Part shown: positions 44,844 to 53,591 of the stretch, piece after piece
How positions within the stretch are numbered: the stretch's first letter is position 1
Layout: each line of letters starts with the position of its first letter
From: CAYFMP01 sp964344215
GTDB taxonomy: Bacteria; Pseudomonadota; Alphaproteobacteria; Rhodospirillales; Casp-alpha2
Length of the DNA stretch: 53,591 bases
NCBI GenBank assembly: GCA_964344215.1
Contig: CAYFMP010000019.1
Coordinates: forward strand, 1 to 53,591
Direction: 5' to 3'
Notes under the pieces: generated by a model
What the model was told of the DNA's origin: nothing
The model's database searches: none
The model's input: only the letters and a program-made list of their open reading frames with translations
Position numbers and translations under genes: made by a program

Positions 44844-46994
44844 TCAGGCCGCCTTGATGTCGCCGAGGAAGGAATCGACCTCGGTGCGCAGGCTGTCGGC
44901 TTGACTGGCCAGGTTTGTCGCGGCTTCCAAGACCTGGTTCGACGCTTGGCCGGTGTCGCCGGCGGCCTTCGTCACCTCGGTGATGTTCGACGTCACTTCC
45001 TGGGTGCCGCCCGCCGCCTGTTCGACGTTGCGGGCGATTTCCTGGGTGGCGGCGCCTTGCTCCTCCACCGCCGCCGAGATCGCCGTCGAGATCTGGTTGA
45101 TCTCGTTGATGATGCCGCCGATTCCCTCGATCGCCCTGACCGCGTCCTGGGTAGCGCCCTGGATACCGCCGATCTGGCTGCCGATCTCGTCGGTCGCCTT
45201 GGCCGTCTGGTTGGCCAGGTTCTTGACCTCCGAGGCGACCACTGCGAAACCCTTGCCGGCGTCGCCGGCCCGGGCCGCCTCGATGGTGGCGTTCAGAGCC
45301 AGCAGGTTGGTTTGCTCGGCGATGTCGGTGATCAGCTCGACCACCTCGCCGATCTTCTGCGCCGCCTGCGCCAAGCCCTGGACCTGTTCGTTGGCCCCTT
45401 CGACTTCCTTGACCGCACTGGCCGCGATATTGGTCGATTGGCTGACCTGGCGGCTGATCTCGCTGATCGACGAGCTCAACTCCTCGGCCGCCGTCGCCAC
45501 CGTTTGGACGTTGGCCGACGCCTGTTCGGCCGCCGCCGCGACGGCGACGGACTGGGCGTTGGTCTCCTCGGCCGTCGCCGACATGGCTTCCGACGACGAC
45601 CGCATCTGGGTCGATGAAGACGAGACGGCTTCCAGCGCCTTGGAAACGACTTCGTCGAACTCGCCGGTCCGGTTCTCGATGGCCGCGGCCCGCTTCTGTT
45701 GAGCTTGGCGGACTTTCTCCTGCTCTTCCTGGAGCTTGGCCTGCTCGTCTTCGAGTTTTTTGGTCTGGATCATGTTGTCCTTGAAGACCTGGACCGCGCC
45801 GGCCATTTCGCCGATCTCGTCGCCACGGCCCTGAGCCGGGATATCGGTTTCCAGATCGCCCTTGGCCAGTCGGCCCATGGCGCCGGTCATTTCAACCACC
45901 GGGTTGGAAATCGAACGGGCCGACAAGAAGGCGATGGCGCCGCCGCTGCCGACACCGATGGCGAGCAGGATCCATAGCAACACGACCAGTCGATTGGTCA
46001 CGGCATTGGCGTCGTCGACATCGATTTGCAGCAATCTCTTTTGGTTGGCGACCATGCCGCCGGCGCGCGTGCCGTCGTCGCCCTTGGCGCCCAACAGCGT
46101 GTTCAGCAGCTTGCCGGCGCGCGGCGCCGCCTCGGTGACCAGCAGGTGGTTGGCCATGTTCCACTTCTTGGAGCCGCGGATCGCGAACATCTTGGGCGGC
46201 AACGGTGCGAATTCCGTGCGTTTGGCCGCGAAGGCGTCGAACGCTGGGCGCTGTTCCGACGTCAACAGATAGGAAGCCACCGTCAGATCCTTGAACCGCT
46301 TGTCGTTCTTGGCCCACAGCTTCTTGAAGTTGGCGGCGAACTTGGCGTCGCCGGTCAGCAGGTAGGCGCGGATGTTGGCGAGGCCGAGGCCCAGCGTTCC
46401 GCGAACGTCGGCCATCATGCCCAACAGCTTCAAGCGATCGTCGCCAGTGCCGGATTTCGCGGCTGGCGCAGTAGCCAGTTCCAGGTCGATCATCTTGCTG
46501 ATGTTCTTGACCATGACGGCGGCGCGCGGCGCCGCCTCGGTGACCAGAATCTTGGTCGCCGGCTGTTCGTCGGCGGTATGGGCGATGTCCTCGACCTTCT
46601 GCTGGGCGATACGGAATTCATCGAGAACAACCTTGAATCCGGTCCAATTCTCGACATTCTTCGGATTGGTCCAATTTTCCGACAGCCTGTCCATTTCGGC
46701 GCGGGTCGCGTCGATGTCCGCCCAGACGGCGGCGCGGGCGTCCTTGAAGGCGGTGTTTCCGACCAGCATCCAGCCGCGCAAGCTGGCCAGCGAGGCGTAG
46801 ATGTTCTGGACCATGCGCTGCGAGGCGGAAGCCGTCGGCATGCGCAGATCGACGATGCGGGCGTTGTCCTTGGAGATCGCGGAAACCTCGAAAAGCGTCA
46901 AACCGACGACGACGGTCAATACGACGAGGACGATGGCGAAACCGCCGATCAGTTTTTGCGAAATTTTCATATTGGAGATGAAGTCGGATATCAT
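44844..46994 (-). CDS. Methyl-accepting chemotaxis protein
   Basis: A 716 aa transmembrane chemoreceptor. One transmembrane helix (about 14-36) is followed by a large sensor region (about 37-325). A second helix (LVVLLWILLAIGVGSGGAIAFL), a HAMP domain and the signalling tip EVVELITDIAEQTNLLALNATIEAAR follow in order. The sensor contains LVTEAAPRA twice, which points to a duplicated helical half. ATG at 46994 with AAAGG 9 bases upstream is preferred; the frame runs on to 47060 without a site. The ligand is unknown. Confidence 0.92.
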   Translation of the reverse strand: MISDFISNMKISQKLIGGFAIVLVVLTVVVGLTLFEVSAISKDNARIVDLRMPTASASQRMVQNIYASLASLRGWMLVGNTAFKDARAAVWADIDATRAEMDRLSENWTNPKNVENWTGFKVVLDEFRIAQQKVEDIAHTADEQPATKILVTEAAPRAAVMVKNISKMIDLELATAPAAKSGTGDDRLKLLGMMADVRGTLGLGLANIRAYLLTGDAKFAANFKKLWAKNDKRFKDLTVASYLLTSEQRPAFDAFAAKRTEFAPLPPKMFAIRGSKKWNMANHLLVTEAAPRAGKLLNTLLGAKGDDGTRAGGMVANQKRLLQIDVDDANAVTNRLVVLLWILLAIGVGSGGAIAFLSARSISNPVVEMTGAMGRLAKGDLETDIPAQGRGDEIGEMAGAVQVFKDNMIQTKKLEDEQAKLQEEQEKVRQAQQKRAAAIENRTGEFDEVVSKALEAVSSSSTQMRSSSEAMSATAEETNAQSVAVAAAAEQASANVQTVATAAEELSSSISEISRQVSQSTNIAASAVKEVEGANEQVQGLAQAAQKIGEVVELITDIAEQTNLLALNATIEAARAGDAGKGFAVVASEVKNLANQTAKATDEIGSQIGGIQGATQDAVRAIEGIGGIINEINQISTAISAAVEEQGAATQEIARNVEQAAGGTQEVTSNITEVTKAAGDTGQASNQVLEAATNLASQADSLRTEVDSFLGDIKAA

Positions 46995-47246
46995 TTTTTC
47001 GAGCCTTTCCCTGATGATTTTTTTGAGTCGGCGCGGCTGTTGACGGCCGGGCCGACCCACCTATAAACCACAATAATTTCGTGGGTATTTCGGTAATGTT
47101 TCGCTTTGTGACTCACGGTAGAAAGGCAAGGGGGCATTTTAATCGAAATTAGCGATCCTTTGCTGCGGTATCTGAAGCCGCCGTCGCCCACGAACGCCTC
47201 GAAGCCCGGCAAAGCAGCGGCGGGATACCGTTGCGCGTATTGGGCT

Positions 47247-47996
47247 TCAGAAAACCGCCCGTCGGATCAGGTTGAGGCCGATCAGGAAGATGGCGGCCAG
47301 CATGATCTTGCGGAAGGTCTCCTGGTTGATGCGGCGCCGGATGCGGGCGCCGATCAACATGCCGATCATGCCCGGCACGCAGGCGTAGATCGACAGCGGC
47401 AGGGTTTTCTCGTTGACGATGCCGATGTCGATGTAGGCGACCAACAGCGGGATGGTGGCGGCGAACCAGATGAAGCCGACGGCCCGAACGAAGCTTTCCT
47501 TCGGCAGGTGCAGCATGATGAAGAACATCATCATCGGCGGCCCCCAGATCGTCGAGATGCCGCCGAGGAAGCCGCCGGCGGCGCCGGCCACCGGTCCCAG
47601 CCAGCGCTCGGTCTTCGGCGACAAGGCGCCGGTCGGCCGCACATAGCTCGACACCGAGAAGATGCAGACACAGACGCCCAAGACTCCGAACAGCAGCCTC
47701 GGGTCCATGACGACGACCAGCCGGGCCGAGAACCACAGGCTGACCAGCAGCACCAGCGCCATCGGCCAGAACCGGCGCACCGGCTCCCACATGTCGCCGG
47801 AGCGGAACGCCTGCCACAGGTTGGTGATCAGGATCGGCACCGTGACCAGGGCCAACACCGTGGTGGGGGGAAGAAAGTTCAGCAGGATGGCGATGGAGAC
47901 GATGGGCAGGCCGAGGCCGGTGATGCCCTTGACGAGGCCGCCGATCAGGACGGCGCCGAAGATGATCGCCAGCATCGCCGGCTCTAAACCGAACAT
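47247..47996 (-). CDS. TauE/SafE-family membrane permease
   Basis: A 249 aa protein with about eight hydrophobic segments and the family's duplicated layout: AIIFGAVLIGGLVKGITGLGLPIVSIAILL in the first half and GAAGGFLGGISTIWGPPMMMFFIML in the second. TauE/SafE proteins export sulfite or organosulfonates such as sulfoacetate, but many have other anion substrates. The ATG at 47996 has GGGCGGA upstream. It is divergent from the DUF3604 gene. Confidence 0.88.
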   Translation of the reverse strand: MFGLEPAMLAIIFGAVLIGGLVKGITGLGLPIVSIAILLNFLPPTTVLALVTVPILITNLWQAFRSGDMWEPVRRFWPMALVLLVSLWFSARLVVVMDPRLLFGVLGVCVCIFSVSSYVRPTGALSPKTERWLGPVAGAAGGFLGGISTIWGPPMMMFFIMLHLPKESFVRAVGFIWFAATIPLLVAYIDIGIVNEKTLPLSIYACVPGMIGMLIGARIRRRINQETFRKIMLAAIFLIGLNLIRRAVF

Positions 47997-48134
47997 GACC
48001 GTTCCGCCCTTCGAGAACCGGCCCCCGCCGGGCGGGGGCCTCGAGAGCGAACGATAGAGCCATATAGGTTTTGAGGGCAAGGGGCCGGAGCGCTATCATC
48101 GCCTCTCGCTAAAAAACCACGGGAGCCCCGGGGG

Positions 48135-50378
48135 ATGTCCGACTCCACCTACCTGCCCGAGAGGATGGGCAGCGCCGTCATCGAGCCGGCCGGACCCGTC
48201 GAGGCCGGCTCCTGGCAGTCGTTGACGCTGACCTATACCTGCGGCTACTTCGGTATCGACGACACCGGCAGCCTCAAGGTGGTGTGGCGGTTCGCTTCCG
48301 ATACCGGCAAGCCGCAGCTCGACGACCCCAAAGCCCCCAACTACGTCACCGTCGAGGCCTCCAACGGGGCCGAAATGGAGGTCCGCTACGACGGCAAGCA
48401 GAACACCCGGCCGTGGGACAAGACGCTGTACGTCTGCGTTCAGCGCGGCTTCATGCGCGAGGGCGACACCATCACCGTGCGCATCGGCGACACCCGCTTC
48501 GGCTCGCCCGGCATCCGCATGCAGACGTTCGCCGAGCCAACCTTCGAGTTCAAGGTGCTGGTCGACGCCTTCGCCGCCTACCACTACGTGGAGTTGCCGC
48601 AATCGCCGGAGATCGCCGTCGTCGCCGGGCCGCCGGTGCTTTGGAAAGCGGTGCTGCCGACGCTGAGGCGAACGGGCGAGGCGTTCCGGCTGTGCCTGAA
48701 GGGCGAGGACAAGTGGGGCAACCCGTCCGATCGCTGCGAGCAGACCTTCGCCTTGAGATCGAACCGGCCGGTCGACGGCCTGCCCGAGGCGATCACCTTT
48801 GAGCCCGGCCGCTTTGGGCTGATCGTCGAGGGCCTGAGCGCCGCCGAGGCGGGCGACGTGATCGTCGAACTGGTCGGCGACGACGGCGAACTTATTGCCC
48901 GTTCCAACCCGATGCGGGTCGCTGCCGAGGCCGACCTGCTGCCCTACTGGGGCGACCTGCACGGCCAGTCGGAAGAGACCATCGGCACCAATTCGGCACG
49001 CGAGTTCCACGCCTTTGCCCGCGACCGCGCCTTCCTCGACGCCGTCTCGCACCAGGGCAACGATTTTCAGATCACCAACGAATTCTGGGCGCACTTGAAC
49101 GAGCTGACCGCCGAATTCAACGAGGACGGGCGCTTCGTCACCTTCCCGGGCTACGAATGGTCGGGCAACACCGGTCTGGGCGGCGACCGCAACGTGCTGT
49201 TCATGGACGAGGGCCGCCAGATCCACCGTTCCTCGCACGCCCTGGTCGGCGATTTAAGCGACGAGGCGACCGACGCCAACTCGGCCGACGACCTGTTCGG
49301 CGCGCTCGCAAGCGAGGATTGCGTCGTCTTCGCCCACATCGGCGGCCGTTACGCCGACATCAAGATGGCCCACGACCAGCGCCTCGAATCGGCCGTCGAG
49401 GTCCATTCGGCCTGGGGCACCTTCGAATGGCTGGTCCACGACGCCTTCGAGCAGGGCTATAGGGTCGGCATCGTGTCGAACTCGGATGGCCACAAGGGCC
49501 GCCCCGGCGCCAGCCATCCCGGCGCCACCACTTTTGGCGCCTACGGCGGGCTGACCTGTATGCTGGCCGCCGAGTTCAGCCGCGCCAGCCTCATCGAGGC
49601 GCTGCGCAGACGCCATCACTACGGCACCACCGGCTGCCGCATGGTGCTCGATACCCGCGTCCGCTTCGATGGCGAGGCCGAGCGCTTCGCGGTCGACCCC
49701 AACATCGGCGACGGTCCCTCCGAGACGGTGACGGAAGCGATGATGGGCGACATTGTGCGCTCGCCGGACGCCGAGGCCACTTTCGTCATCGACGCCCACG
49801 CTTCCGCCCCCATCGAGCGCATCGACATCCGCAACGGCCTCGACACCGTCGAGACCTTCAGGCCCTACGGCGAGGCCGATCTCGGAGCCCGTATCCGGGT
49901 CGTCTGGGAGGGCTCCGAATACCGCGGCCGCGGCCGCCAGACCATCTGGGACGGTTCCGCAGTCCTCGACGGCAACGCCTTTGCCCGGGTCCGGCCGATC
50001 AACCGCTACAACATCGACCGTCGTTTCGAGCAGACCGCGCCCGGGACGCTGGAATGGTCGGCGCTGACCACCGGCGGCTTCGGCGGCTTCGACGCCTGGC
50101 TCGACGATCCGCATACGGGCACGCTGAAAATCGACACCCCACTGGTCAAGGAAACGCTCGCCGTCGCCGACATCGGGCTCGAGGAGACGGCCTTCGAGGC
50201 CGGCGGCATCGAGCGCAGGGTCCGGGTCTTCCGCCTGCCCGACGACAACCGGCACGCGCAAGCCAGACTGGAGCGCCGCCTCGCCCTCAAGGACGTCGGC
50301 GACAACGCCCTTTACGTCCGCATCACCCAGGAGGACGGCCACTTCATCTGGTCGAGCCCGGTCTATGTCTTCCGGTAA
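48135..50378 (+). CDS. DUF3604 family protein (PHP-like metallohydrolase)
   Basis: A 747 aa protein. The middle shows a PHP-type metal site: LLPYWGDLHGQSEETIGTNS (D-x-H), DAVSHQGNDFQ, VVFAHIGG and IVSNSDGHKGRPG. These His and Asp residues suggest a di- or trimetal hydrolase. The N-terminal 260 residues and C-terminal 200 residues are beta-rich. The substrate is unknown; no signal peptide is evident. The VOC gene starts inside its last codons. Confidence 0.85.
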   Translation: MSDSTYLPERMGSAVIEPAGPVEAGSWQSLTLTYTCGYFGIDDTGSLKVVWRFASDTGKPQLDDPKAPNYVTVEASNGAEMEVRYDGKQNTRPWDKTLYVCVQRGFMREGDTITVRIGDTRFGSPGIRMQTFAEPTFEFKVLVDAFAAYHYVELPQSPEIAVVAGPPVLWKAVLPTLRRTGEAFRLCLKGEDKWGNPSDRCEQTFALRSNRPVDGLPEAITFEPGRFGLIVEGLSAAEAGDVIVELVGDDGELIARSNPMRVAAEADLLPYWGDLHGQSEETIGTNSAREFHAFARDRAFLDAVSHQGNDFQITNEFWAHLNELTAEFNEDGRFVTFPGYEWSGNTGLGGDRNVLFMDEGRQIHRSSHALVGDLSDEATDANSADDLFGALASEDCVVFAHIGGRYADIKMAHDQRLESAVEVHSAWGTFEWLVHDAFEQGYRVGIVSNSDGHKGRPGASHPGATTFGAYGGLTCMLAAEFSRASLIEALRRRHHYGTTGCRMVLDTRVRFDGEAERFAVDPNIGDGPSETVTEAMMGDIVRSPDAEATFVIDAHASAPIERIDIRNGLDTVETFRPYGEADLGARIRVVWEGSEYRGRGRQTIWDGSAVLDGNAFARVRPINRYNIDRRFEQTAPGTLEWSALTTGGFGGFDAWLDDPHTGTLKIDTPLVKETLAVADIGLEETAFEAGGIERRVRVFRLPDDNRHAQARLERRLALKDVGDNALYVRITQEDGHFIWSSPVYVFR

Positions 50379-51219
50379 CGGCCAGGCCCGCGGCATCGAC
50401 CATGTGCTGCACGCGGCCGGCGATTTCGAGGCGGCGACGGCGTTCTACGAGACGCTGGGATTCACCCTGACGCCCGAGGCCCGGCATCCGTTCGGCACCG
50501 GCAACCGTTTGGCCCAGTTGCAGGGCGATTTCGTCGAGGTGCTCTCCGTGATCAACCCCGACGACGTGCCGGAGGCGGCCCCCGGCGCGATCAGCTTCGG
50601 CGCCGAGGTCCGCGATTTCCTGGGACACGGCGACGGGCTGCCGATGCTGGCTCTGACCAGTTCCGATTGGCAAGCCGACCGCGCCGCCTTCGAGGGGCAG
50701 GGGTTGGACATTTTCGAACCGTTCGGGTTCGAGCGCCGGGCCAGACAGCCCGACGGCTCGGAGGTGACGATCGGTTTTCGCCTGACCTTCGTCGCCGCCC
50801 CCGACCTGCCCGGGCTACTGTTCTTCACGTGTCACCACCAGCATGCGCCGGATTATTTCTACAAGCCGAAGTACCAGGACCACGCCAACGGCGCCGTCGG
50901 CGTTTCGGAGGTCATGATGACGGCGGCCGATCCAGGGCCGGCACGGGCCTTCATCACCGCGCTCGGGATCGGCGACTGCGTCAGCGTGGCGACGCCGAAA
51001 GCGTTCGAGGCGCGCTTTGAGGGCCTCACCATAGCGCCCGGCGAAGCGCGGCTGGCCGGCTACCGCCTGGCCGTCGCCGACCTTGCCCAGGTCCGCTGGC
51101 TGACACAGGCGACGGACATCGCCTGCAACGACACCGGCGATGTGCTGTGGATCGGGCCGGACGATGCCTTCGGGGCGGTGATCGCGTTCGTCGAGGAGGA
51201 CATCGGCGGTGGGCCTTGA
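50365..51219 (+). CDS. VOC-family (glyoxalase_3-like) protein
   Basis: A 284 aa protein with two vicinal-oxygen-chelate halves: GIDHVLHAAGDFEAATAFYETLGFTLTPEARHPFGTGNRLAQL at the start and a second half from GVSEVMMTAADPGPARAFITALG. His of the metal site is plausible (DHV, THH-like CHHQH). It overlaps DUF3604 by 14 bases and the TauE gene by 11 bases, so the three form one transcript. Function unknown. Confidence 0.82.
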   Translation: MSSGNGQARGIDHVLHAAGDFEAATAFYETLGFTLTPEARHPFGTGNRLAQLQGDFVEVLSVINPDDVPEAAPGAISFGAEVRDFLGHGDGLPMLALTSSDWQADRAAFEGQGLDIFEPFGFERRARQPDGSEVTIGFRLTFVAAPDLPGLLFFTCHHQHAPDYFYKPKYQDHANGAVGVSEVMMTAADPGPARAFITALGIGDCVSVATPKAFEARFEGLTIAPGEARLAGYRLAVADLAQVRWLTQATDIACNDTGDVLWIGPDDAFGAVIAFVEEDIGGGP

Positions 51220-51931
51220 GGTGATGATCATTCCGGCCGGCGCCTTCCTGGCCGCCTTCGTGGTCGGGGCGGCCGGATTCGGCGACGCCCTGGTCATGGC
51301 CGCCGTCTGGCTGCATTTCATCGACCCGGTGGAGGCGGTGCCGTTGATCGTCGCGTCGGGTCTGCTGATGCACACGCTGCCGCTGTACCGATTGCGCCGC
51401 GAACTCCAGTTCGACCGGCTGGCCCCGTTCGTCCTGGCCGGCGTCGTCGGCGTGCCGGTCGGGACGACACTGCTGAAACACCTCGACCCAGACCCTTTCC
51501 GCCTCGCCACCGGCGTCTTCCTGATCGCCTACAGTCTGTTCGTTACTCTCGGGCGCGATGTCCGTGTGGCCGAAGCCGGGGGCCGCGCCGCCGACGGCGC
51601 CATCGGCCTGGCCGGCGGCGTGCTCGGCGGACTGGCCGGCCTGAGCGGCGTCCTGCCGACGCTGTGGGCGGGCCTTCGCGGCTGGTCGAAGGAGCGTCAA
51701 CGCGGCGTCTATCAGCCCTTCGTCTGGGTCATGCACTTGCTTACGCTCGCCGGACTCGCCTGGACCGGGATACTCACCGCCGAAACCGGCGTCAGGTTCT
51801 TGTGGTGCGTGCCGGCCGTCGTCGTCGGTTCCGGACTGGGCCTCGTCGTCTACCGCCACCTCGACGAAACGCGGTTCCGCCGCATCGTCCTGCTGCTGCT
51901 GTTGGTCTCCGGCGCCGGGCTGGTGGTGTGA
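51209..51931 (+). CDS. Second TauE/SafE-family permease
   Basis: A 240 aa membrane protein with about seven hydrophobic segments and duplicated layout: GAFLAAFVVGAAGFGDALVMAAVW and GVLGGLAGLSGVLPTLWAGLRGW. It starts with GTG at 51209 inside the VOC gene. Its co-transcription with DUF3604 and VOC genes suggests a shared metabolite. Confidence 0.85.
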   Translation: MGLEVMIIPAGAFLAAFVVGAAGFGDALVMAAVWLHFIDPVEAVPLIVASGLLMHTLPLYRLRRELQFDRLAPFVLAGVVGVPVGTTLLKHLDPDPFRLATGVFLIAYSLFVTLGRDVRVAEAGGRAADGAIGLAGGVLGGLAGLSGVLPTLWAGLRGWSKERQRGVYQPFVWVMHLLTLAGLAWTGILTAETGVRFLWCVPAVVVGSGLGLVVYRHLDETRFRRIVLLLLLVSGAGLVV

Positions 51932-52002
51932 TCAACCCACCAGGGACGCCAAGAGGAAGAACTCGGCCTTGCGATTGTTATAGGAAACAGCCATATTTCC
52001 TT

Positions 52003-52194
52003 ATGGCTGAAAAACGAAATGTTTCAAAAGCCTCCGGTGTCTCATCAACCAAGCTGGATGCAAAACAGGTTCGAGCATCTTTGTCGAACTTCACCAAGAG
52101 TTCCACAGCGACCACGGTATCGGCCCGCACGACACTGATTAAGTCGGGAATTTATAAGAAATCCGGTGGACTGACGGCCCCCTACAAGAAGTAG
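52003..52194 (+). CDS. Small basic Ser/Thr-rich protein, possible antitoxin partner
   Basis: A 63 aa protein rich in Ser, Thr and Lys (MAEKRNVSKASGVSSTKLD..., with SSTATTVSARTTLIKSGIY and a C-terminal GGLTAPYKK). The ATG at 52003 is preceded by weak upstream sequence only. It ends 3 bases before the next gene start, so the two are coupled. I recall no named family with certainty. Base content is lower in GC than the flanks. Pairing with the ADP-ribosyltransferase-like protein suggests a toxin-antitoxin or substrate-enzyme pair. Confidence 0.6.
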   Translation: MAEKRNVSKASGVSSTKLDAKQVRASLSNFTKSSTATTVSARTTLIKSGIYKKSGGLTAPYKK

Positions 52195-52197
52195 ACC

Positions 52198-52788
52198 GTG
52201 CATCGCTTAAGTTCGGCTTTTGTCTTAGGCTACCACGGATGCGATCAATCGGTGGGAGAGAAACTTCTCTCCGGAAACCCGTTCAAGCAAAGCGAGAACG
52301 ACTACGATTGGCTTGGCCACGGAATCTGTTTTTGGGAGGCGAACCCGAAACGAGGGCTGGAATTTGCCGAATTCCTAGCTGAATCCGGAAGACGAAGCCC
52401 CAAGATCAAGACACCCTTCGTTGTCGGTGCGGTCATCGATCTCGGCCTATGTCTCGACACAACGACCTCGTCAGGAGTTGAAATCCTGCGATCCGCGTAT
52501 GACAGCTTCAAGGCGACTTCGGAGAAAGTGGGAGAATCGATGCCGACGAACAGCGACGATCCCGATTCACTTCGTCGAAATCTCGATTGCGCGGTTATCA
52601 ACTGGCTACATTTTGCAAGGGAAAGACTTGATGAACCGGCCATCGATACTGTCAAGGGCATCTTTTTTGAAGGGGGTAAAGCGTTTTCGGGCTCCAGTTT
52701 CCGGGAGAAGACACATATCCAGATTTGTGTGCGAAACTCGAACATGATCAAAGGCGTTTTTCGAGTCGCCGACAGCGAACTGCGATAG
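52198..52788 (+). CDS. ADP-ribosyltransferase-like protein, possible toxin
   Basis: A 196 aa protein opening LGYHGCDQSVGEKLLSG and NDYDWLGHGICFWEANPKRG. This resembles the YHGT...GxGxYF signature of ADP-ribosyltransferase-fold toxins, with His13 as the NAD-binding His and Cys in the place often taken by Tyr. A Glu in SSFREKTHIQICV could be the catalytic one. The start is GTG at 52198. The family is recognised from the pattern only. The gene has visibly lower GC than its neighbours, which suggests transfer. Confidence 0.6.
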   Translation: MHRLSSAFVLGYHGCDQSVGEKLLSGNPFKQSENDYDWLGHGICFWEANPKRGLEFAEFLAESGRRSPKIKTPFVVGAVIDLGLCLDTTTSSGVEILRSAYDSFKATSEKVGESMPTNSDDPDSLRRNLDCAVINWLHFARERLDEPAIDTVKGIFFEGGKAFSGSSFREKTHIQICVRNSNMIKGVFRVADSELR

Positions 52789-52978
52789 CTGACCATCGGA
52801 TCATCGGAAGAGGCTGATTCAACGTTTCGAAGAACCACGACGTTCGTTTAGACCAGATAGCCTGAAGACGGAAAAAGTGATCGCCGAGCCGGTTGCGGCC
52901 GTTTGCGGACGGGTCCATAATTGACGTCGAGACGAACATTCGGACGGCTCCGGAATAACATAACAAGGGAGGATCGCC

Positions 52979-53413
52979 ATGCCGAACAGAAGACTCCGTG
53001 ATGTCGTCGAAGACCAGGATCTCCTCAGCCTGGCGCCGTCGATCAGCGTCCACGAAGCGGCGCGGCAGATGAAGGAACGCCACGTCGGCACCGTTCTCGT
53101 CGTCGAGCGCGATCGGGCCGTCGGCATCTTCACCGAGCGCGATCTCTTGCAGCGCGTCCTCGACCAGGGCCGCGACCCCGACCGCACCATTCTCGGCGAC
53201 GTCATGACCCGGGATCCGGTAATGCTTCACGCCGACGAGCAGGGCATCGAAGCCATCCGCACCATGCGCGAGGAGGGCGTCCACCACATCGTCGTGCACG
53301 GACTGGCGGGCGGCGGCTACGGCATCGTATCGACCCACGACTACCAGGGTATCGAAATCCTCGCCTTCGAGCGCGAGTTCGAGTTCGAGACCCGGGTTTG
53401 GGAGACCGTCTAG
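52979..53413 (+). CDS. CBS-domain pair protein
   Basis: A 144 aa protein made of two CBS motifs: APSISVHEAARQMKERHVGTVLVVERDRAVGIFTERDLLQRV and DPVMLHADEQGIEAIRTMREEGVHHIVVHG. CBS pairs bind adenosine nucleotides such as AMP or ATP and sense energy state. A strong GGGAGGA site precedes the ATG. It has no fused output domain. Confidence 0.9.
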   Translation: MPNRRLRDVVEDQDLLSLAPSISVHEAARQMKERHVGTVLVVERDRAVGIFTERDLLQRVLDQGRDPDRTILGDVMTRDPVMLHADEQGIEAIRTMREEGVHHIVVHGLAGGGYGIVSTHDYQGIEILAFEREFEFETRVWETV

Positions 53414-53591
53414 AGCGCGACCGTTTCAAATCGGTTCGAATTGAAACGATTTGAAACGCGAATCGCCCTCTGGTTCACTCTTAGAGCGGGTCACGTTGAT
53501 ATGGAAGCGGCTGAGATCGGTTTTGCGGCCTGCCGGCTAGATCGGATCACGTTTTGTCGGAAACACGGGGTGTCGACGACAAAACGTGTGA
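53411..53591. repeat. TAGAGC-type repeats, copies 4 and 5, at the window end
   Basis: TCTAGAGCGCGACCGTTTCAAATCG begins a dyad (GTTTCAAATCG...CGATTTGAAAC). A second unit starts with TTAGAGCGGGTCACG. A third stem, ATCGGATCACGTTTTGTCG, faces CGACAAAACGTGTGA and would be completed by bases 1-25 of the window. The last 17 bases equal the first 17. No gene is seen. Confidence 0.65.

Overview
The window is a GC-rich, gene-dense stretch of chromosome. Short overlaps of the ATGA type, strong GGAGG ribosome binding sites, hut genes, a family of TAGAGC-flanked intergenic inverted repeats and many acyl-CoA, sulfonate-type and B12 enzymes suggest an alphaproteobacterium, perhaps an uncultured Rhodospirillales-like lineage. 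That placement is inferred from gene content and style only. A run of ten N at 22212-22221 shows that it is a scaffold. No rRNA, tRNA, CRISPR array or complete insertion sequence was recognised.

Layout. 110-1906: aceK (minus). 2175-5802: a compact lanthipeptide locus with two Cys-rich precursors and a lyase-kinase-cyclase synthetase that keeps the zinc ligands of its cyclase domain. 5818-7413: gamma-glutamyltransferase-like hydrolase (minus). 7568-13144: a two-subunit thiamine-diphosphate decarboxylase of the sulfopyruvate/phosphonopyruvate type, followed by hutI-hutU-hutH. 13343-18524: eight minus-strand genes with a redox and sulfur flavour (fatty-acid hydroxylase, ribbon-helix-helix protein, membrane VTT-rhodanese fusion, two SHOCT proteins, heavy-metal-like domain, class II amidotransferase, sulfide:quinone-reductase-like flavoprotein). 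18951-21201: MaoC-like hydratase, cyclic-nucleotide-binding protein and GMP-synthase-like amidotransferase, around a gene-less block of unusual structure.

21274-27245: an acyl-CoA synthetase, SDR, hydrolase, acyl-CoA dehydrogenase, APH-like kinase and DUF6285-like protein. This set resembles the levulinate (lva) 4-hydroxyacyl-CoA phosphorylation pathway. It is followed by an exported FKBP-rhodanese fusion. 28022-29176 is a lower-GC Fic gene with palindromes upstream. 29298-32740: 3-hydroxyacyl-CoA dehydrogenase, an O-acetylhomoserine sulfhydrylase gene broken by an internal deletion, and a hydrolase. 32846-35915: DUF4336 protein, exported serine protease with a helical tail, azlD and azlC.

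36065-44686 is a tightly overlapping eight-gene operon: IclR regulator, three glutamate-mutase-like genes (S, L, E), an acylating aldehyde dehydrogenase, the two subunits of an ADP-forming CoA ligase, and a quinone-oxidoreductase-like gene. The E subunit keeps the B12-mutase fold signature but has lost the residues matching Arg149 and Glu171 of clostridial glutamate mutase, so its substrate is probably not glutamate. Together with the lanthipeptide locus this is the best candidate in the window for undescribed biology.

44844-53413: methyl-accepting chemotaxis protein, two TauE/SafE permeases flanking a DUF3604 and a VOC protein, a small basic protein paired with an ADP-ribosyltransferase-like protein (possible toxin system), and a CBS-domain protein. 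Both window ends lie in the dispersed TAGAGC repeat family and share 17 identical bases.
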